Below, piece after piece: positions 7,648 to 17,020 of a DNA stretch of 64,000 nt. Below the pieces are notes generated by a model. It had not been told where the DNA came from. It did no database searches and worked only from the letters and a program-made list of their open reading frames with translations. The DNA is from Lachnospiraceae bacterium (GTDB lineage: Bacteria; Bacillota_A; Clostridia; Lachnospirales; Lachnospiraceae). The stretch is from the NCBI GenBank assembly GCA_017516285.1, contig JAFXDD010000047.1, forward strand, positions 1 to 64,000, given 5' to 3'. Position 1 is the first letter of the stretch. Every line of letters starts with the position of its first letter. The translations under genes were made by a program, and so were the position numbers.

Positions 7648-8709
7648 TTATTCTTCTTTTGGTAATTTATGAAAAATCACCGTATTTGGCTTATCACATG
7701 GTATTTCCGGTCCATTCAGTACAATAATCTTCTTTTCCAAATCTACGGTCAGGAAAGTCAGGGTGTTGGACTCATGGTTCAAGCTTACCAGGTGCTTATT
7801 ATCCGGGAACAAGGTGGCATCCTTTGGATAAGAGCCATTAATAGGTAGGCACAAAAGCTTGGTCAAAAGACCGGTCTCCTTATTCTGCTCGTAAATAACG
7901 ACGCTGTTATCACCGGCATTGGAGCTAATCATATATCTGTAATCCTCAGAAAAATTAAGGGCACTGGCCGCAGAATTACCGGAATGATAGTCATTCAGTG
8001 TGGAGATTGTCTGAATCTTATCAAAATAAGGAATATCCTTTACTTCATAATAATGATATACATCAATGTAGTTTTTTAACTCGTGTACTACATACATAAA
8101 TCTGCCGTCTTCGGAATATTTAATATGTCTTGGTGCTGACTCCGGCTCGCTACGCACTACGTCCACCAACTTCAAGGTGCCCTTTCTGTGGTCTACCTTA
8201 TATACCTTAACATGGTCCATGCCAATATCGGCTACGCAGAGGTATTTGTTATCCTTGGTCACGCGGGCACAGTTTACATGTGGGCGGAAATTTCTCTCAG
8301 CGATACTGCCCATGCCTCTGTGGTAAATTTCATCGGTAATGCCCGCAATAGAGCCATCCTCGTTCAGCCTGAGCACGGTCAGCTTGCCGTCATGATATCC
8401 GGCTACAAACAACAGCTTGTCATTATAGTCCGTAGAAAGATAACATCCTCTCATGCCGTTAATGCTGGCTTCGTTTAATACCTCTAATTGACCGTCCGGT
8501 GCAATTTTGTAAGCTTCCACACCGAAGTCCGTAATAGAATATAAATACTTTCTGTTATGGGATATGGTTAAATAAGAGGAGTTTGTAATCTCCACTTCAT
8601 CCTTTGGATAAAAGCGGCCTTTCTCCATATCTACGTCAAAAATTTTAATTCCTAATTTGTTTCCCATGGTATATTTGGAAACATATGCTACATATTTATC
8701 TGATGACAT
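7648..8709 (-). CDS. Lactonase-family seven-bladed beta-propeller protein
   Basis: 353 residues from the ATG at 8707-8709, which has GGAGG six bases upstream (a longer frame to 8730 lacks this). The protein repeats a blade pattern of about 45-50 residues with motifs such as SHNRKYLYSITD, TKDNKYLCVADIG, SEDGRFMYVVHE, SEDYRYMISSNAG and FPDNKHLVSLNHE. This is typical of the 6-phosphogluconolactonase (Pgl/YbhE) family. It has no signal peptide, so it is cytoplasmic. The family includes sugar lactonases of the pentose phosphate pathway, but many members have no proven substrate. It is divergent from the polyamine regulator gene; a functional link is not evident. Confidence 0.8.
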   Translation of the reverse strand: MSSDKYVAYVSKYTMGNKLGIKIFDVDMEKGRFYPKDEVEITNSSYLTISHNRKYLYSITDFGVEAYKIAPDGQLEVLNEASINGMRGCYLSTDYNDKLLFVAGYHDGKLTVLRLNEDGSIAGITDEIYHRGMGSIAERNFRPHVNCARVTKDNKYLCVADIGMDHVKVYKVDHRKGTLKLVDVVRSEPESAPRHIKYSEDGRFMYVVHELKNYIDVYHYYEVKDIPYFDKIQTISTLNDYHSGNSAASALNFSEDYRYMISSNAGDNSVVIYEQNKETGLLTKLLCLPINGSYPKDATLFPDNKHLVSLNHESNTLTFLTVDLEKKIIVLNGPEIPCDKPNTVIFHKLPKEE

Positions 8710-8785
8710 AAAACGCCTCCGTACTTTCATTTTTTACATCATAACACATATTTTATAATTTGTTAATCATTTTTATTAGAATATG

Positions 8786-8813
8786 TTGACATTTTCTAAA
8801 TAAAGTATATAAT
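8786..8813 (+). promoter_or_regulatory. Promoter of the XRE-cupin/potABCD operon
   Basis: TTGACA (8786-8791) and TATAAT (8808-8813), both perfect, with a 16-base spacer. It lies 63 bases upstream of the regulator start codon. Confidence 0.75.
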
Positions 8814-8837
8814 CTATCTTAATGTTGTTTAGTTTTA

Positions 8838-8854
8838 TTAAACTTTTGGTTTAA
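8838..8854 (+). promoter_or_regulatory. Putative operator upstream of the polyamine regulator
   Basis: Perfect inverted repeat TTAAAC-N5-GTTTAA, with a further GTTTAG half site at 8827-8832. It sits just downstream of the -10 box, where a bound repressor would block transcription. Probably read by the adjacent XRE-cupin protein. Confidence 0.5.
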
Positions 8855-8875
8855 CATATCGAGAGGGGCAAGCAT

Positions 8876-9415
8876 ATGAATATTGGTGCCAGAATTAAGG
8901 ACTTACGAATTAAAAACGGACTGACACAGGAGGAACTGGCTGACAGAAGCGAGCTTTCCAAAGGCTTTATTTCCCAGCTGGAGCGTGATTTGACGTCTCC
9001 TTCCATTGCTACACTCACGGACATTTTACAGTGTCTGGGCTCTGACCTTTGTACCTTCTTTCAGGAGGAAAAGGAGGAGCAGATTGTTTTTCACGAAACA
9101 GACTACTTTGAAAAGGTAGACAGTGAACTGGGGAATCGTATTGAATGGATTATTCCCAATGCCCAGAAAAACGCCATGGAGCCTATCAGGCTTACTTTAG
9201 AACCCGGCGGCACTACATACCCGGACAACCCCCATGAGGGTGAAGAATTTGGTTATGTCCTTTCAGGCGTTATTTATATTTATTTAGGGAACAAGCGCTA
9301 TAAGGTACGCAAAGGCGAGACCTTTTATTTTAAGGCCGACACCACTCATTATCTAAAGGCGGGGGCCAAAACCGGTGCTACTCTTTTGTGGATTAGCACT
9401 CCACCAAGCTTTTAA
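8876..9415 (+). CDS. XRE-cupin transcriptional regulator (PuuR-like)
   Basis: 179 residues, start ATG at 8876 with GAGAGGGG upstream. Residues 1-60 form a Cro/CI-type helix-turn-helix ([19 protein letters not shown], then [11 protein letters not shown]). Residues ~110-175 are a cupin barrel ([16 protein letters not shown], then [18 protein letters not shown]). This two-domain layout is that of PuuR-like regulators that sense polyamines or related small molecules through the cupin. It is directly followed by potABCD, 26 bases downstream, so it most likely controls uptake of spermidine or putrescine. It is probably autoregulated through the inverted repeat at 8838-8854. Confidence 0.87.
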   Translation: MNIGARIKDLRIKNGLTQEELADRSELSKGFISQLERDLTSPSIATLTDILQCLGSDLCTFFQEEKEEQIVFHETDYFEKVDSELGNRIEWIIPNAQKNAMEPIRLTLEPGGTTYPDNPHEGEEFGYVLSGVIYIYLGNKRYKVRKGETFYFKADTTHYLKAGAKTGATLLWISTPPSF

Positions 9416-9441
9416 TCATTATACCAAGGAGATTATCATAC

Positions 9442-10515
9442 ATGAGCAATAAATTAGTTGATTTACAGCACATTTCCAAATCTTACGGAGACAATCTTAT
9501 TTTAGACGATTTAAGCTTATACGTCAGAGAAAATGAGTTTCTGACGCTTTTAGGTCCCAGCGGCTGTGGTAAGACTACTACCCTGCGCATTCTGGGCGGT
9601 TTCGAGCAGCCGGATCAAGGCCGCGTTATTTTCAATGGTCAGGATATTACCAACCTGCCTCCCAACAAGCGCGCGTTAAATACCGTGTTCCAGCAGTATG
9701 CGCTTTTTACCCATATGAATATTAAGGACAATATTGCTTTTGGACTTACCATCAAGGGGAAGTCCAGAGATTATATTAATGACAAGATAAAGTATGCTTT
9801 GAAGCTGGTAAATTTACAGGGTTATGAGAACCGTATGCCGGATTCTCTTTCCGGTGGTCAGAAGCAGCGTATTGCCATTGCCCGTGCTATCGTAAACGAG
9901 CCAAAGCTTTTGCTTTTGGATGAGCCTTTGGGTGCTCTTGACTTAAAGCTTCGTCAGGACATGCAGTATGAGCTAATTCGTCTGAAAAACGAGCTTGGTA
10001 TTACTTTTATTTATGTTACCCACGATCAGGAAGAGGCTCTTACCATGTCCGACACTATCGTGGTAATGAACCAGGGCTACATCCAGCAGATCGGTACTCC
10101 GGAAAAGATTTACAACGAGCCGGAAAACGCCTTTGTTGCTGACTTTATCGGGGAATCCAATATTATCGGCGGTATTATGATTCAGGACAAGCTGGTTTCT
10201 ATTCTGGGCACTCGCTTTGCCTGCATTGATACCGGTTTTGGCACCAATAAGCCTGTTGACGTTGTTATCAGACCGGAGGATGTGGAGCTTGTTTCTCCTG
10301 AAAAGGCTTCCCTTACCGGCGTAGTTTCGCATCTGATTTTCAAGGGCGTTCATTATGAAATGGAGGTTATGGCCGGCGGTTTCGAATGGCTGGTACACTC
10401 TACCAGAATGCAGCCTGTAGGTACCGAGGTAGGTATTTTAGTAGACCCTGAAAACATCCAGATTATGAACAAACCGCAGTCTGAGGATGAGGAGGCCGTA
10501 GGTGTCAATGAATAA
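9442..10515 (+). CDS. potA: Spermidine/putrescine ABC transporter, ATP-binding subunit
   Basis: 357 residues with an AAGGAG site. Walker [10 protein letters not shown] at ~38-46, Q-loop region QQYALF, ABC signature LSGGQKQR, Walker [13 protein letters not shown] and the switch histidine in YVTHDQEE are all present. The C-terminal ~110 residues form a TOBE-type regulatory domain ([10 protein letters not shown]). It powers the importer made with PotB, PotC and the binding protein PotD encoded next to it. It overlaps potB by 14 bases, indicating translational coupling. Confidence 0.95.
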   Translation: MSNKLVDLQHISKSYGDNLILDDLSLYVRENEFLTLLGPSGCGKTTTLRILGGFEQPDQGRVIFNGQDITNLPPNKRALNTVFQQYALFTHMNIKDNIAFGLTIKGKSRDYINDKIKYALKLVNLQGYENRMPDSLSGGQKQRIAIARAIVNEPKLLLLDEPLGALDLKLRQDMQYELIRLKNELGITFIYVTHDQEEALTMSDTIVVMNQGYIQQIGTPEKIYNEPENAFVADFIGESNIIGGIMIQDKLVSILGTRFACIDTGFGTNKPVDVVIRPEDVELVSPEKASLTGVVSHLIFKGVHYEMEVMAGGFEWLVHSTRMQPVGTEVGILVDPENIQIMNKPQSEDEEAVGVNE

Positions 10516-11335
10516 AAAGAAGCTTTCCAACTATCTTCTTTCCACGCCTTTTCTGGTGTGGATTGTAGCCTTTATACTGATACCCTTAGGTATGGTATTT
10601 TACTATGGTTTTACGGATAAAACCGGAGCTTTTACTTTGGAGAATGTGGTTGCCATGACAGAGCCTTGGCATTTCAAAGCCTTATGGGTTTCTATTGGTT
10701 TGTCTGTTATCAGTACCATTATCTGCTTTTTAATGGCTTACCCTCTGGCCTATATTTTAAGTCAGATGAAGGTAGGCTCCAATCAGTACGTAGTTTTTAT
10801 GTTTATCTTACCAATGTGGATGAATTTTTTGCTTCGTACTCTGGCATGGCAGACCCTTATAGAGAAAACCGGTGTTATCAATGGTGTACTGGGCGTGCTT
10901 GGCTTACCCGGTCTTCGCATTATCAACACCAACTACGCTATCGTTCTGGGCATGGTTTACAATTACCTGCCGTTTATGATTTTGCCGCTTTACAACACTC
11001 TGGCTAAGATTGACCCAAGCGTTATCAATGCAGCCAGAGACCTGGGTGCCAACAGCTTTATTACCTTTAAGCGTATTATTCTGCCACTGAGCATACCGGG
11101 CATTATCAGCGGTATTACCATGGTATTTGTACCAAGCCTTACCACCTTCGTTATCAGTAACATTCTGGGCGGCTCCAAGATTTTATTAATTGGTAACGTT
11201 ATCGAGCAGGAGTTCACGGTGGCATGTAACTGGCACTTAGGCTCCGGTTTATCGATTGTTTTAATGGTATTTATTATTTTCAACATGGTTCTTTCCATGA
11301 TTTTTGACAAAGACGGGGAGGCAAATGCATTATGA
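10502..11335 (+). CDS. potB: Spermidine/putrescine ABC transporter permease
   Basis: 277 residues from a GTG at 10502 with AGGAGG six bases upstream; an ATG two codons later is the alternative. Six membrane segments and the permease EAA-like loop ([21 protein letters not shown]) typical of type I ABC importers are visible. It pairs with PotC to form the membrane channel. It overlaps potA by 14 bases and potC by 4 bases (ATGA). Confidence 0.94.
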   Translation: MSMNKKKLSNYLLSTPFLVWIVAFILIPLGMVFYYGFTDKTGAFTLENVVAMTEPWHFKALWVSIGLSVISTIICFLMAYPLAYILSQMKVGSNQYVVFMFILPMWMNFLLRTLAWQTLIEKTGVINGVLGVLGLPGLRIINTNYAIVLGMVYNYLPFMILPLYNTLAKIDPSVINAARDLGANSFITFKRIILPLSIPGIISGITMVFVPSLTTFVISNILGGSKILLIGNVIEQEFTVACNWHLGSGLSIVLMVFIIFNMVLSMIFDKDGEANAL

Positions 11336-12141
11336 TTTATAAGTCTCTCAAACGCATTTATATCGGTCTCATACTGATTTTTATGTATGCTCCGATTGTA
11401 ACCTTAATTGTAATGAGCTTTAATTCCAGCAAGTCCCGTTCCAAATGGGGCGGCTTTACCTTAAACTGGTATGTGGAGCTTTTCCAGAACGAAGAAATTA
11501 TGGGCGCTTTGGTGAATACCCTTGTGGTTGCCTTCCTTTCCGCCCTCATTGCTACCCTTATTGGCCTTTTGGCCTGTGTAACTATGCAGAGAATGGGCAG
11601 AAAGACCCGTAATATTATTTCCGGCATTACCAACATTCCTATGTTAAATGCAGAAATTGTAACCGGTATTTCCCTGATGCTTTTATTCTTAAGCTTTGGT
11701 AATATTTTAGGCAGACTGGGGATCCGTTTCCAGCTTGGTTTTATGACGGTACTTATCTCTCATATTACCTTTAATATTCCTTATGCAATATTAAGTATTC
11801 TGCCGAGAATGAAGCAGTTAAATCCAAGCGTTTATGAGGCTGCTCTGGATTTGGGAGCTACCAAGTTTACTGCCTTTCGCAAGGTAGTACTGCCGGATTT
11901 ACTGCCGGGTATTGCTTCCGGATTTTTGATGGCATTTACCATGTCCATTGATGATTTTATTATCACTCACTTTACCAAAGGGCCCGGCTTCGATACCTTG
12001 TCTACCAAGATTTATACGGAGCTCAGAAAAGGCATCAAACCGGAAATGTATGCACTTTCTACTTTGATTTTTATTGCAGTATTTGTATTACTGCTTTTGA
12101 TAAACCGGACACCAAAGAATCAACCGACAAAGCGCTGTTAA
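11332..12141 (+). CDS. potC: Spermidine/putrescine ABC transporter permease
   Basis: 269 residues; its ATG overlaps the stop of potB in an ATGA junction. Six membrane segments and the EAA loop (YEAALDLGATKFTAFRKVVLP, residues around 163-183) identify the second permease of the polyamine importer. The start of the mature topology (YIGLILIFMYAPIVTLIVMSF) matches PotC. The extreme C-terminus (PKNQPTKRC) is short and basic. Confidence 0.94.
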   Translation: MIYKSLKRIYIGLILIFMYAPIVTLIVMSFNSSKSRSKWGGFTLNWYVELFQNEEIMGALVNTLVVAFLSALIATLIGLLACVTMQRMGRKTRNIISGITNIPMLNAEIVTGISLMLLFLSFGNILGRLGIRFQLGFMTVLISHITFNIPYAILSILPRMKQLNPSVYEAALDLGATKFTAFRKVVLPDLLPGIASGFLMAFTMSIDDFIITHFTKGPGFDTLSTKIYTELRKGIKPEMYALSTLIFIAVFVLLLLINRTPKNQPTKRC

Positions 12142-12186
12142 GTCCTTGGTATTCTGTAACGATTTTTATCATTTAGGAGAACTTAC

Positions 12187-13236
12187 GTGAAAAAGTTATT
12201 TACGATTGTATGTATTTTGCTTCTGACCCTGTCCTCTCTTACCGCCTGCGGCAGTAATTCTGATGACAGTAATAAATTATATGTTTTTAACTGGGGCGAA
12301 TATATTGAGCCTGAAGTACTGGATATTTTCGAAGAAGAGACCGGTATTGAAGTCATTTATGATGAATTCGAGACCAATGAATCCATGTATTCCAAAATTT
12401 CTGCAGGTGCTTCCCTGTATGATTTGGTGTGCCCTTCCGATTATATGATCAGCAAAATGATTGCAGAGGATTTGCTTCAACCCATCAATTGGGACCACAT
12501 TCCTAATCGCGTACACATCGGTGAAGAGCATTGGGAGCAGACTATGGGCTATGACCCGGAATTAAAATATTCTCTTCCTTACACATGGGGCACTGTGGGT
12601 ATTTTATACAATACCACCCTTGTGGATGAGCCTATTGATGAATGGTCCGATCTTTGGGATGCCAAGTACACCGATGAAATACTGATGCAGGACTCTGTTC
12701 GTGATGCATTTATGGTAGCCTTAAAGCTGCTTGGTTATTCTTCCAACTCTACAAATGAGGCAGAACTGCAGGAAGCAAAGGAAGCTCTTATACAGCAGAA
12801 GCCTATTGTGCAGGCTTATGTAGTGGATCAGGTACGTGATAAAATGATAAGCGGTGAAGCGGCCATCGGTGTTATTTACTCCGGTGAGGCTCTGTATACC
12901 CAATATGAAAATCCTGACTTGGAATATGTAGTGCCAAAAGAAGGCTCCAATGTGTGGCAGGATTCCTGGGTCATTCCAAAGAATGCCAAGCATGTGGAAA
13001 ATGCCGAGAAGTTTTTGGACTTCCTTTGCCGCCCGGATATTGCTGTGATGAATTTTGAGTATATTACATACTCTATTCCAAACACCACTGCTATTGAAAT
13101 GCTTGATGAGGAAATGCAAAACTCTGAAGTTGCTTTTCCAAATTTGGAAAATTATGAGTTGGAGGTATATCAATATCTTGGCGAGGATATGGACACCCTT
13201 TACAGTAATCTGTGGAAGCAGGTAAAAAGTCATTAA
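12187..13236 (+). CDS. potD: Polyamine ABC transporter substrate-binding lipoprotein
   Basis: 349 residues from a GTG with AGGAG upstream. A lipoprotein signal (LLLTLSSLTAC, Cys ~21) anchors it outside the membrane. The mature part matches the PotD/PotF family: LYVFNWGEYIEPEVL, ETGIEVIYDEFETNE, YDLVCPSDYMI, YTWGTVGILYN. It delivers spermidine or putrescine to PotB-PotC. The gene ends the transport operon proper, 45 bases after potC. Confidence 0.94.
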   Translation: MKKLFTIVCILLLTLSSLTACGSNSDDSNKLYVFNWGEYIEPEVLDIFEEETGIEVIYDEFETNESMYSKISAGASLYDLVCPSDYMISKMIAEDLLQPINWDHIPNRVHIGEEHWEQTMGYDPELKYSLPYTWGTVGILYNTTLVDEPIDEWSDLWDAKYTDEILMQDSVRDAFMVALKLLGYSSNSTNEAELQEAKEALIQQKPIVQAYVVDQVRDKMISGEAAIGVIYSGEALYTQYENPDLEYVVPKEGSNVWQDSWVIPKNAKHVENAEKFLDFLCRPDIAVMNFEYITYSIPNTTAIEMLDEEMQNSEVAFPNLENYELEVYQYLGEDMDTLYSNLWKQVKSH

Positions 13237-13238
13237 TT

Positions 13239-14135
13239 ATGGAACGTATTATAACTTATCACATAGATGCTAATTTTGAGGGTAATACGATTTTGCAGTT
13301 TTTAAAGAAAAGACTTTATACAGACAAGGCTATTATTGCTTTAAAAAAGACTCCGGAAGGTATTTTATTGAACGGCGTATGGGCATACGTCAATCAAAAA
13401 ATATCTTCTGGAGATATTTTGACCATTAAACTGTCAGAAACGGAAAGCTCCGAAAAAATTGTGCCTGAAGCATTAAATATCGATATTGTATACGAAGACG
13501 AGGATATTCTGGTCGTGAACAAACCGGCGGGTATGCCGGTGCACCCCAGCCAAAATCACTATACAGGCACCCTTGCCAATGGTATCGTCCACTACTTCGC
13601 TGCCCAAGGTAAACACTTTATCTTCCGTTGCGTCAATCGTTTAGACCGCGATACCACCGGCCTGACCATACTTTGCAAACACCAGCTTGCAAGCGGCATC
13701 TTATCCAATATGGTGTCTAAAAGGCTCATTAAGCGCACTTACCTAGCCATATGCAAAGATGATGATTCGCTGCCCGAAAATGGCTCTATTGACGCTTCTA
13801 TCGCCCGTAGAGAGGGCTCTACTATTGAAAGAGTTGTAGATTTTGAAAATGGCGAACGCGCTGTGACACATTTTAAGCGTCTTTCACACCATCCGGACAA
13901 AGGAATTTCACTCATACAGCTACAATTAGAAACCGGCCGCACCCACCAAATCCGTGTTCATATGAAACACATCGGCCATCCCCTTATCGGAGATGACCTG
14001 TACGGAGGCGACTGTTCCCTTATCCAAAGACAGGCACTGCACTCCTACTCCTTGAAGTTTATACATCCGATCGCCTTGAAGGAAATGTACTTCGAGCAGG
14101 AGCTGCCTGAGGATATGGCAAGTATTCTAAATTAA
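13239..14135 (+). CDS. RluA-family pseudouridine synthase
   Basis: 298 residues from the ATG at 13239, two bases after the potD stop; a GTG start at 13212 would overlap potD and is less likely. Residues 1-75 resemble an S4-like RNA-binding region. The catalytic domain carries VNRLDRDTTGL, with the catalytic Asp at ~136, and later LETGRTHQIRVH and GDDLYGG, all diagnostic of RluA-type enzymes that isomerise uridines in rRNA or tRNA. The exact target cannot be told from the sequence. It is co-directional with potABCD and closed by the terminator at 14151-14196. Confidence 0.9.
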   Translation: MERIITYHIDANFEGNTILQFLKKRLYTDKAIIALKKTPEGILLNGVWAYVNQKISSGDILTIKLSETESSEKIVPEALNIDIVYEDEDILVVNKPAGMPVHPSQNHYTGTLANGIVHYFAAQGKHFIFRCVNRLDRDTTGLTILCKHQLASGILSNMVSKRLIKRTYLAICKDDDSLPENGSIDASIARREGSTIERVVDFENGERAVTHFKRLSHHPDKGISLIQLQLETGRTHQIRVHMKHIGHPLIGDDLYGGDCSLIQRQALHSYSLKFIHPIALKEMYFEQELPEDMASILN

Positions 14136-14150
14136 TTTCTACTATATTAA

Positions 14151-14196
14151 AAACTGCGCATTATGCATTCATTTTGCATTAAACGCAGTTTCTTTT
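14151..14196. terminator. Bidirectional terminator
   Basis: Stem AAACTGCG (14151-14158) / CGCAGTTT (14184-14191), extended inside by ATGCA/TGCAT, followed by T-rich sequence in both directions. It separates the plus-strand pseudouridine synthase gene from the minus-strand GtrII-like gene. Confidence 0.75.
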
Positions 14197-14200
14197 AAAA

Positions 14201-15886
14201 TCAGTCAAAATAATTTGATAAATTAACTATAATATAATCCTGACACTCTAAAATATATCCATCCTCCGGATAACAAGGCATCGCTAAAGACTGACGTAAT
14301 TCAATGGCTTCGTTATATTTTGCCAAATCCGTTTCCCCGTTGAAGGAATACCCATGCATCTTTAAAAATTCAATCAATTGATTTGATGTTCCGTCAAAGG
14401 CTGTCAGTCCCCATTGGAGCGTGGACATATACGGCATTTCAGCAAAGGCATAACCGCTATTGGTGATGCTATAATACTTCTCTCTTAAATGCGGGTCAAA
14501 CCAGTCCGTCAATAAATAAATGAGCCGATATTTTTTCGAATGAAAGGAAACATATGCTTTTTCTGTAATTTCAGCAGGTACGGGATAACCGCCCGTGAAA
14601 ATAATTGGCTTCTCATAATTTTCAAGCTCTTGCAAATCTACGGCAACACCGGTCATAACACTCTTTGCATGCTGATACTTCTGATAATCGATATAAAACC
14701 ACTGGTTCATATCCATACATTGAACCACTACCAATAAACCACACAACACTCCACAGACAGATAATAACCATTTCCGCCCATTCTTTAATACCATAATAAA
14801 CACAAACAATATTGCAAAAGAACATACGAGAGGTACATACTGACAAGTTCTGTATCTTGTAGTATATCCCTCAAGTATCGTTAAACAGACTGGCAATATA
14901 GGCAATGCAATAAAAGCACCAAATATCAGCCAATCCTTTTTTTTGATACTGTATATTATAGTTACTATTCCCAATACAACAAAAGCGCACACCAAAACAG
15001 TAATCGGCAAATAACAAACTGCATTAACATAATAAAGCATAATAAAACGCTTTATATTCATCACCAGCTCTTCCATAGGAATAAATATGCCGCTTAACAG
15101 TCCTCTTTGTGTCACATTCAAATTATCAAAGGCACTCCAATCATTGACTACGTTCAGCAGTTTCAAAATAATCGTTCTGCCTATCAGACTTGTTACTACT
15201 GCAATCAAACCCGCTGCTATCCATTTGACAAAAGCCGTATCATAATGAACATCCGTTCCTTTAATGTCACAAAAGCATCTGAGTAATATAAATGCCAAAA
15301 CTGCTCCCATTGCAAAAACAATCATTAATGATTCATAACACCCTAATGCAACAAATAAAAACAGACCTGCAAAGACGCTGTATTTTATCAAAGCTTTGGT
15401 ATTTTGACCTTTCTCTAAGCTCTTCATAAAGAAAAGCAAGCCTAGAGCTGTCAAACCATATCCTATGCAAATGCCATTATGCAGATAAAAAACATATACC
15501 TCACTAATAAGAGGACAAGTCACAAAAATCCCTGCAACAAGCACATATATCCACCAAGGAACTTCTATTACATTTGATATAATTCTCTTCCAAAGAACAC
15601 ACCAAAGTGAAGCCGAAATAAGCATCAAAAGCATACTCACAGCTTCTACCAAAAAGGGAGACAGCTTCGTGATTGGTACAACCTTGTTTATCATATACAA
15701 GGTCCATCTTCCTACATATGGAGCTAAGCCCTCCTCAAAATACATGGGGATAGCTGTATCATCAATACCAATACTGAAATGAGTAATTACAAAACCATAT
15801 GTGCAAATACCAATAATCAAAAGCAAAATACAGTAAAATTTATTTTGAAATAATTCTTTTAAATCCTTACAAATGTCTCTCAACAT
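14201..15886 (-). CDS. GtrII-like polytopic glucosyltransferase-domain protein
   Basis: 561 residues with about ten to twelve membrane segments and a ~150-residue C-terminal part outside the membrane. The N-terminal block (GIDDTAIPMYFEEGLAPYVGRW) and overall layout match the GtrII family, which in phages transfers glucose from a lipid carrier to surface polysaccharide. The conserved acidic residues after the first membrane segment (IDD) are present, as expected for GT-C-type enzymes. It begins 6 bases after trpS, so the two are probably co-transcribed, although they have no obvious functional link. A GtrB-like partner (60078-61022) is encoded elsewhere in the window. Confidence 0.72.
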   Translation of the reverse strand: MLRDICKDLKELFQNKFYCILLLIIGICTYGFVITHFSIGIDDTAIPMYFEEGLAPYVGRWTLYMINKVVPITKLSPFLVEAVSMLLMLISASLWCVLWKRIISNVIEVPWWIYVLVAGIFVTCPLISEVYVFYLHNGICIGYGLTALGLLFFMKSLEKGQNTKALIKYSVFAGLFLFVALGCYESLMIVFAMGAVLAFILLRCFCDIKGTDVHYDTAFVKWIAAGLIAVVTSLIGRTIILKLLNVVNDWSAFDNLNVTQRGLLSGIFIPMEELVMNIKRFIMLYYVNAVCYLPITVLVCAFVVLGIVTIIYSIKKKDWLIFGAFIALPILPVCLTILEGYTTRYRTCQYVPLVCSFAILFVFIMVLKNGRKWLLSVCGVLCGLLVVVQCMDMNQWFYIDYQKYQHAKSVMTGVAVDLQELENYEKPIIFTGGYPVPAEITEKAYVSFHSKKYRLIYLLTDWFDPHLREKYYSITNSGYAFAEMPYMSTLQWGLTAFDGTSNQLIEFLKMHGYSFNGETDLAKYNEAIELRQSLAMPCYPEDGYILECQDYIIVNLSNYFD

Positions 15887-15892
15887 CTTCTC

Positions 15893-16897
15893 CTATCTCA
15901 CGCGCTCAGGAAATCCAATCTTCTTTTGCACCTTGCGTAAAGTTTTATTGGAATAATATTGTGCCTTCTCTGCATTGGCCTTAATAATTCCATCCAGATA
16001 GCCCTTATCCTTCTGAAGCTCATTATATCTGTCCTGAATCGGCTTAAGCACATTCACTACACTCTCGCCAACTGCCATTTTAAAGTCGCCATAGCCCTTA
16101 CCTTCAAAATCAGTCACGATCTGCTCAGCACTCATACCGGAGCATGCACTGAAAATATCAATTAAATTCTTGATACCCGGCTGGTCATCTGTATAACGAA
16201 TACAAGCTTCTGAGTCCGTTACCGCGCGTTTAAATTTGCGGATAATGGTATCCGGGTCGTCCATCAGGTAAATGCTGGCATTTGGATTTTCATCGGATTT
16301 ACTCATCTTTTTTGTTGGCTCCTGCAGAGACATAATCTTGGCACCAACTTTACCGATGTAAGGCTCCGGTATCGTAAATACATCCCCATAAATACCATTA
16401 AAGCGCTCCGCAATATCCCTTGTAATCTCCAAATGCTGTAGCTGATCCTTGCCAACAGGCACCACATCGGACTGGAACAGCAGGATATCTGCAGCCATAA
16501 GCACAGGATAGGTAAATAAGCCTGCATTAATATTGTCTGCATGCTTTGCCGCCTTGTCCTTAAACTGGGTCATACGATTCAGCTCGCCCATGTATGTAAA
16601 ACAATTTAAAATCCATGCAAGCTCAGCATGTCCTGTTACATGAGACTGATAATACAGACAATTCTTTTCAGGATCTAGTCCTGCCGCAATATACAAGGTC
16701 AGTAAGTTTCTGGCACGCTTCCTAAGCTCTGCCGGATCCTGACGTACTGTAATGGAATGCATATCTACAACACTGTAAAAGCACTGATATTCATCTGTTA
16801 AAGTGGTCCAATTCTTTAATGCTCCCAGGTAATTTCCCAAAGTCAGGTTACCGGTAGCCTGCATACCACTGAATAATACTTTTTTTCCGTCTAACAT
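15893..16897 (-). CDS. trpS: Tryptophan-tRNA ligase
   Basis: 334 residues with GGAGG upstream. Class I aminoacyl-tRNA synthetase: the HIGH-equivalent region is in TGNLTLGNYLG (~15-25), and the KMSKS loop is perfect (KKMSKSDENP, ~193-202). The region MAADILLFQSDVVPVGKDQLQH is characteristic of TrpRS. Length is normal for the bacterial enzyme. The upstream region holds a vegetative promoter but no T-box element. The GtrII-like gene follows after 6 bases. Confidence 0.96.
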   Translation of the reverse strand: MLDGKKVLFSGMQATGNLTLGNYLGALKNWTTLTDEYQCFYSVVDMHSITVRQDPAELRKRARNLLTLYIAAGLDPEKNCLYYQSHVTGHAELAWILNCFTYMGELNRMTQFKDKAAKHADNINAGLFTYPVLMAADILLFQSDVVPVGKDQLQHLEITRDIAERFNGIYGDVFTIPEPYIGKVGAKIMSLQEPTKKMSKSDENPNASIYLMDDPDTIIRKFKRAVTDSEACIRYTDDQPGIKNLIDIFSACSGMSAEQIVTDFEGKGYGDFKMAVGESVVNVLKPIQDRYNELQKDKGYLDGIIKANAEKAQYYSNKTLRKVQKKIGFPERVR

Positions 16898-16928
16898 AAA
16901 TTATTTCCTCCAAAAATTACATAAAATC

Positions 16929-16957
16929 AGTTTAACACTGTGTGTAGGTAAAGTCAA
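16929..16957 (-). promoter_or_regulatory. Promoter of trpS
   Basis: Minus strand TTGACT (16952-16957), 17-base spacer, TAAACT (16929-16934), 32 bases upstream of the trpS start codon. Confidence 0.6.
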
Positions 16958-16968
16958 GAAACTACTAC

Positions 16969-16996
16969 AAAAAAGGCCTATGAAAAATCACAGGCC
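16969..16996 (-). terminator. Terminator of the cysteine-rich protein gene
   Basis: On the minus strand the stem GGCCTGTGA/TCATAGGCC (one G-U pair) is followed by six T. It ends the gene at 17021-17359 before the trpS promoter. Confidence 0.8.
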
Positions 16997-17020
16997 CCTT
17001 GCAAAGGATATTCCATTCAA

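Noticed and set aside
13212..13238. GTG start of the pseudouridine synthase inside potD
   Set aside because: It would add nine residues unrelated to the family start; the ATG right after the potD stop fits better.
16898..17020. T-box riboswitch upstream of trpS
   Set aside because: The leader is too short, has no T-box sequence, and holds an ordinary promoter and the preceding gene's terminator.
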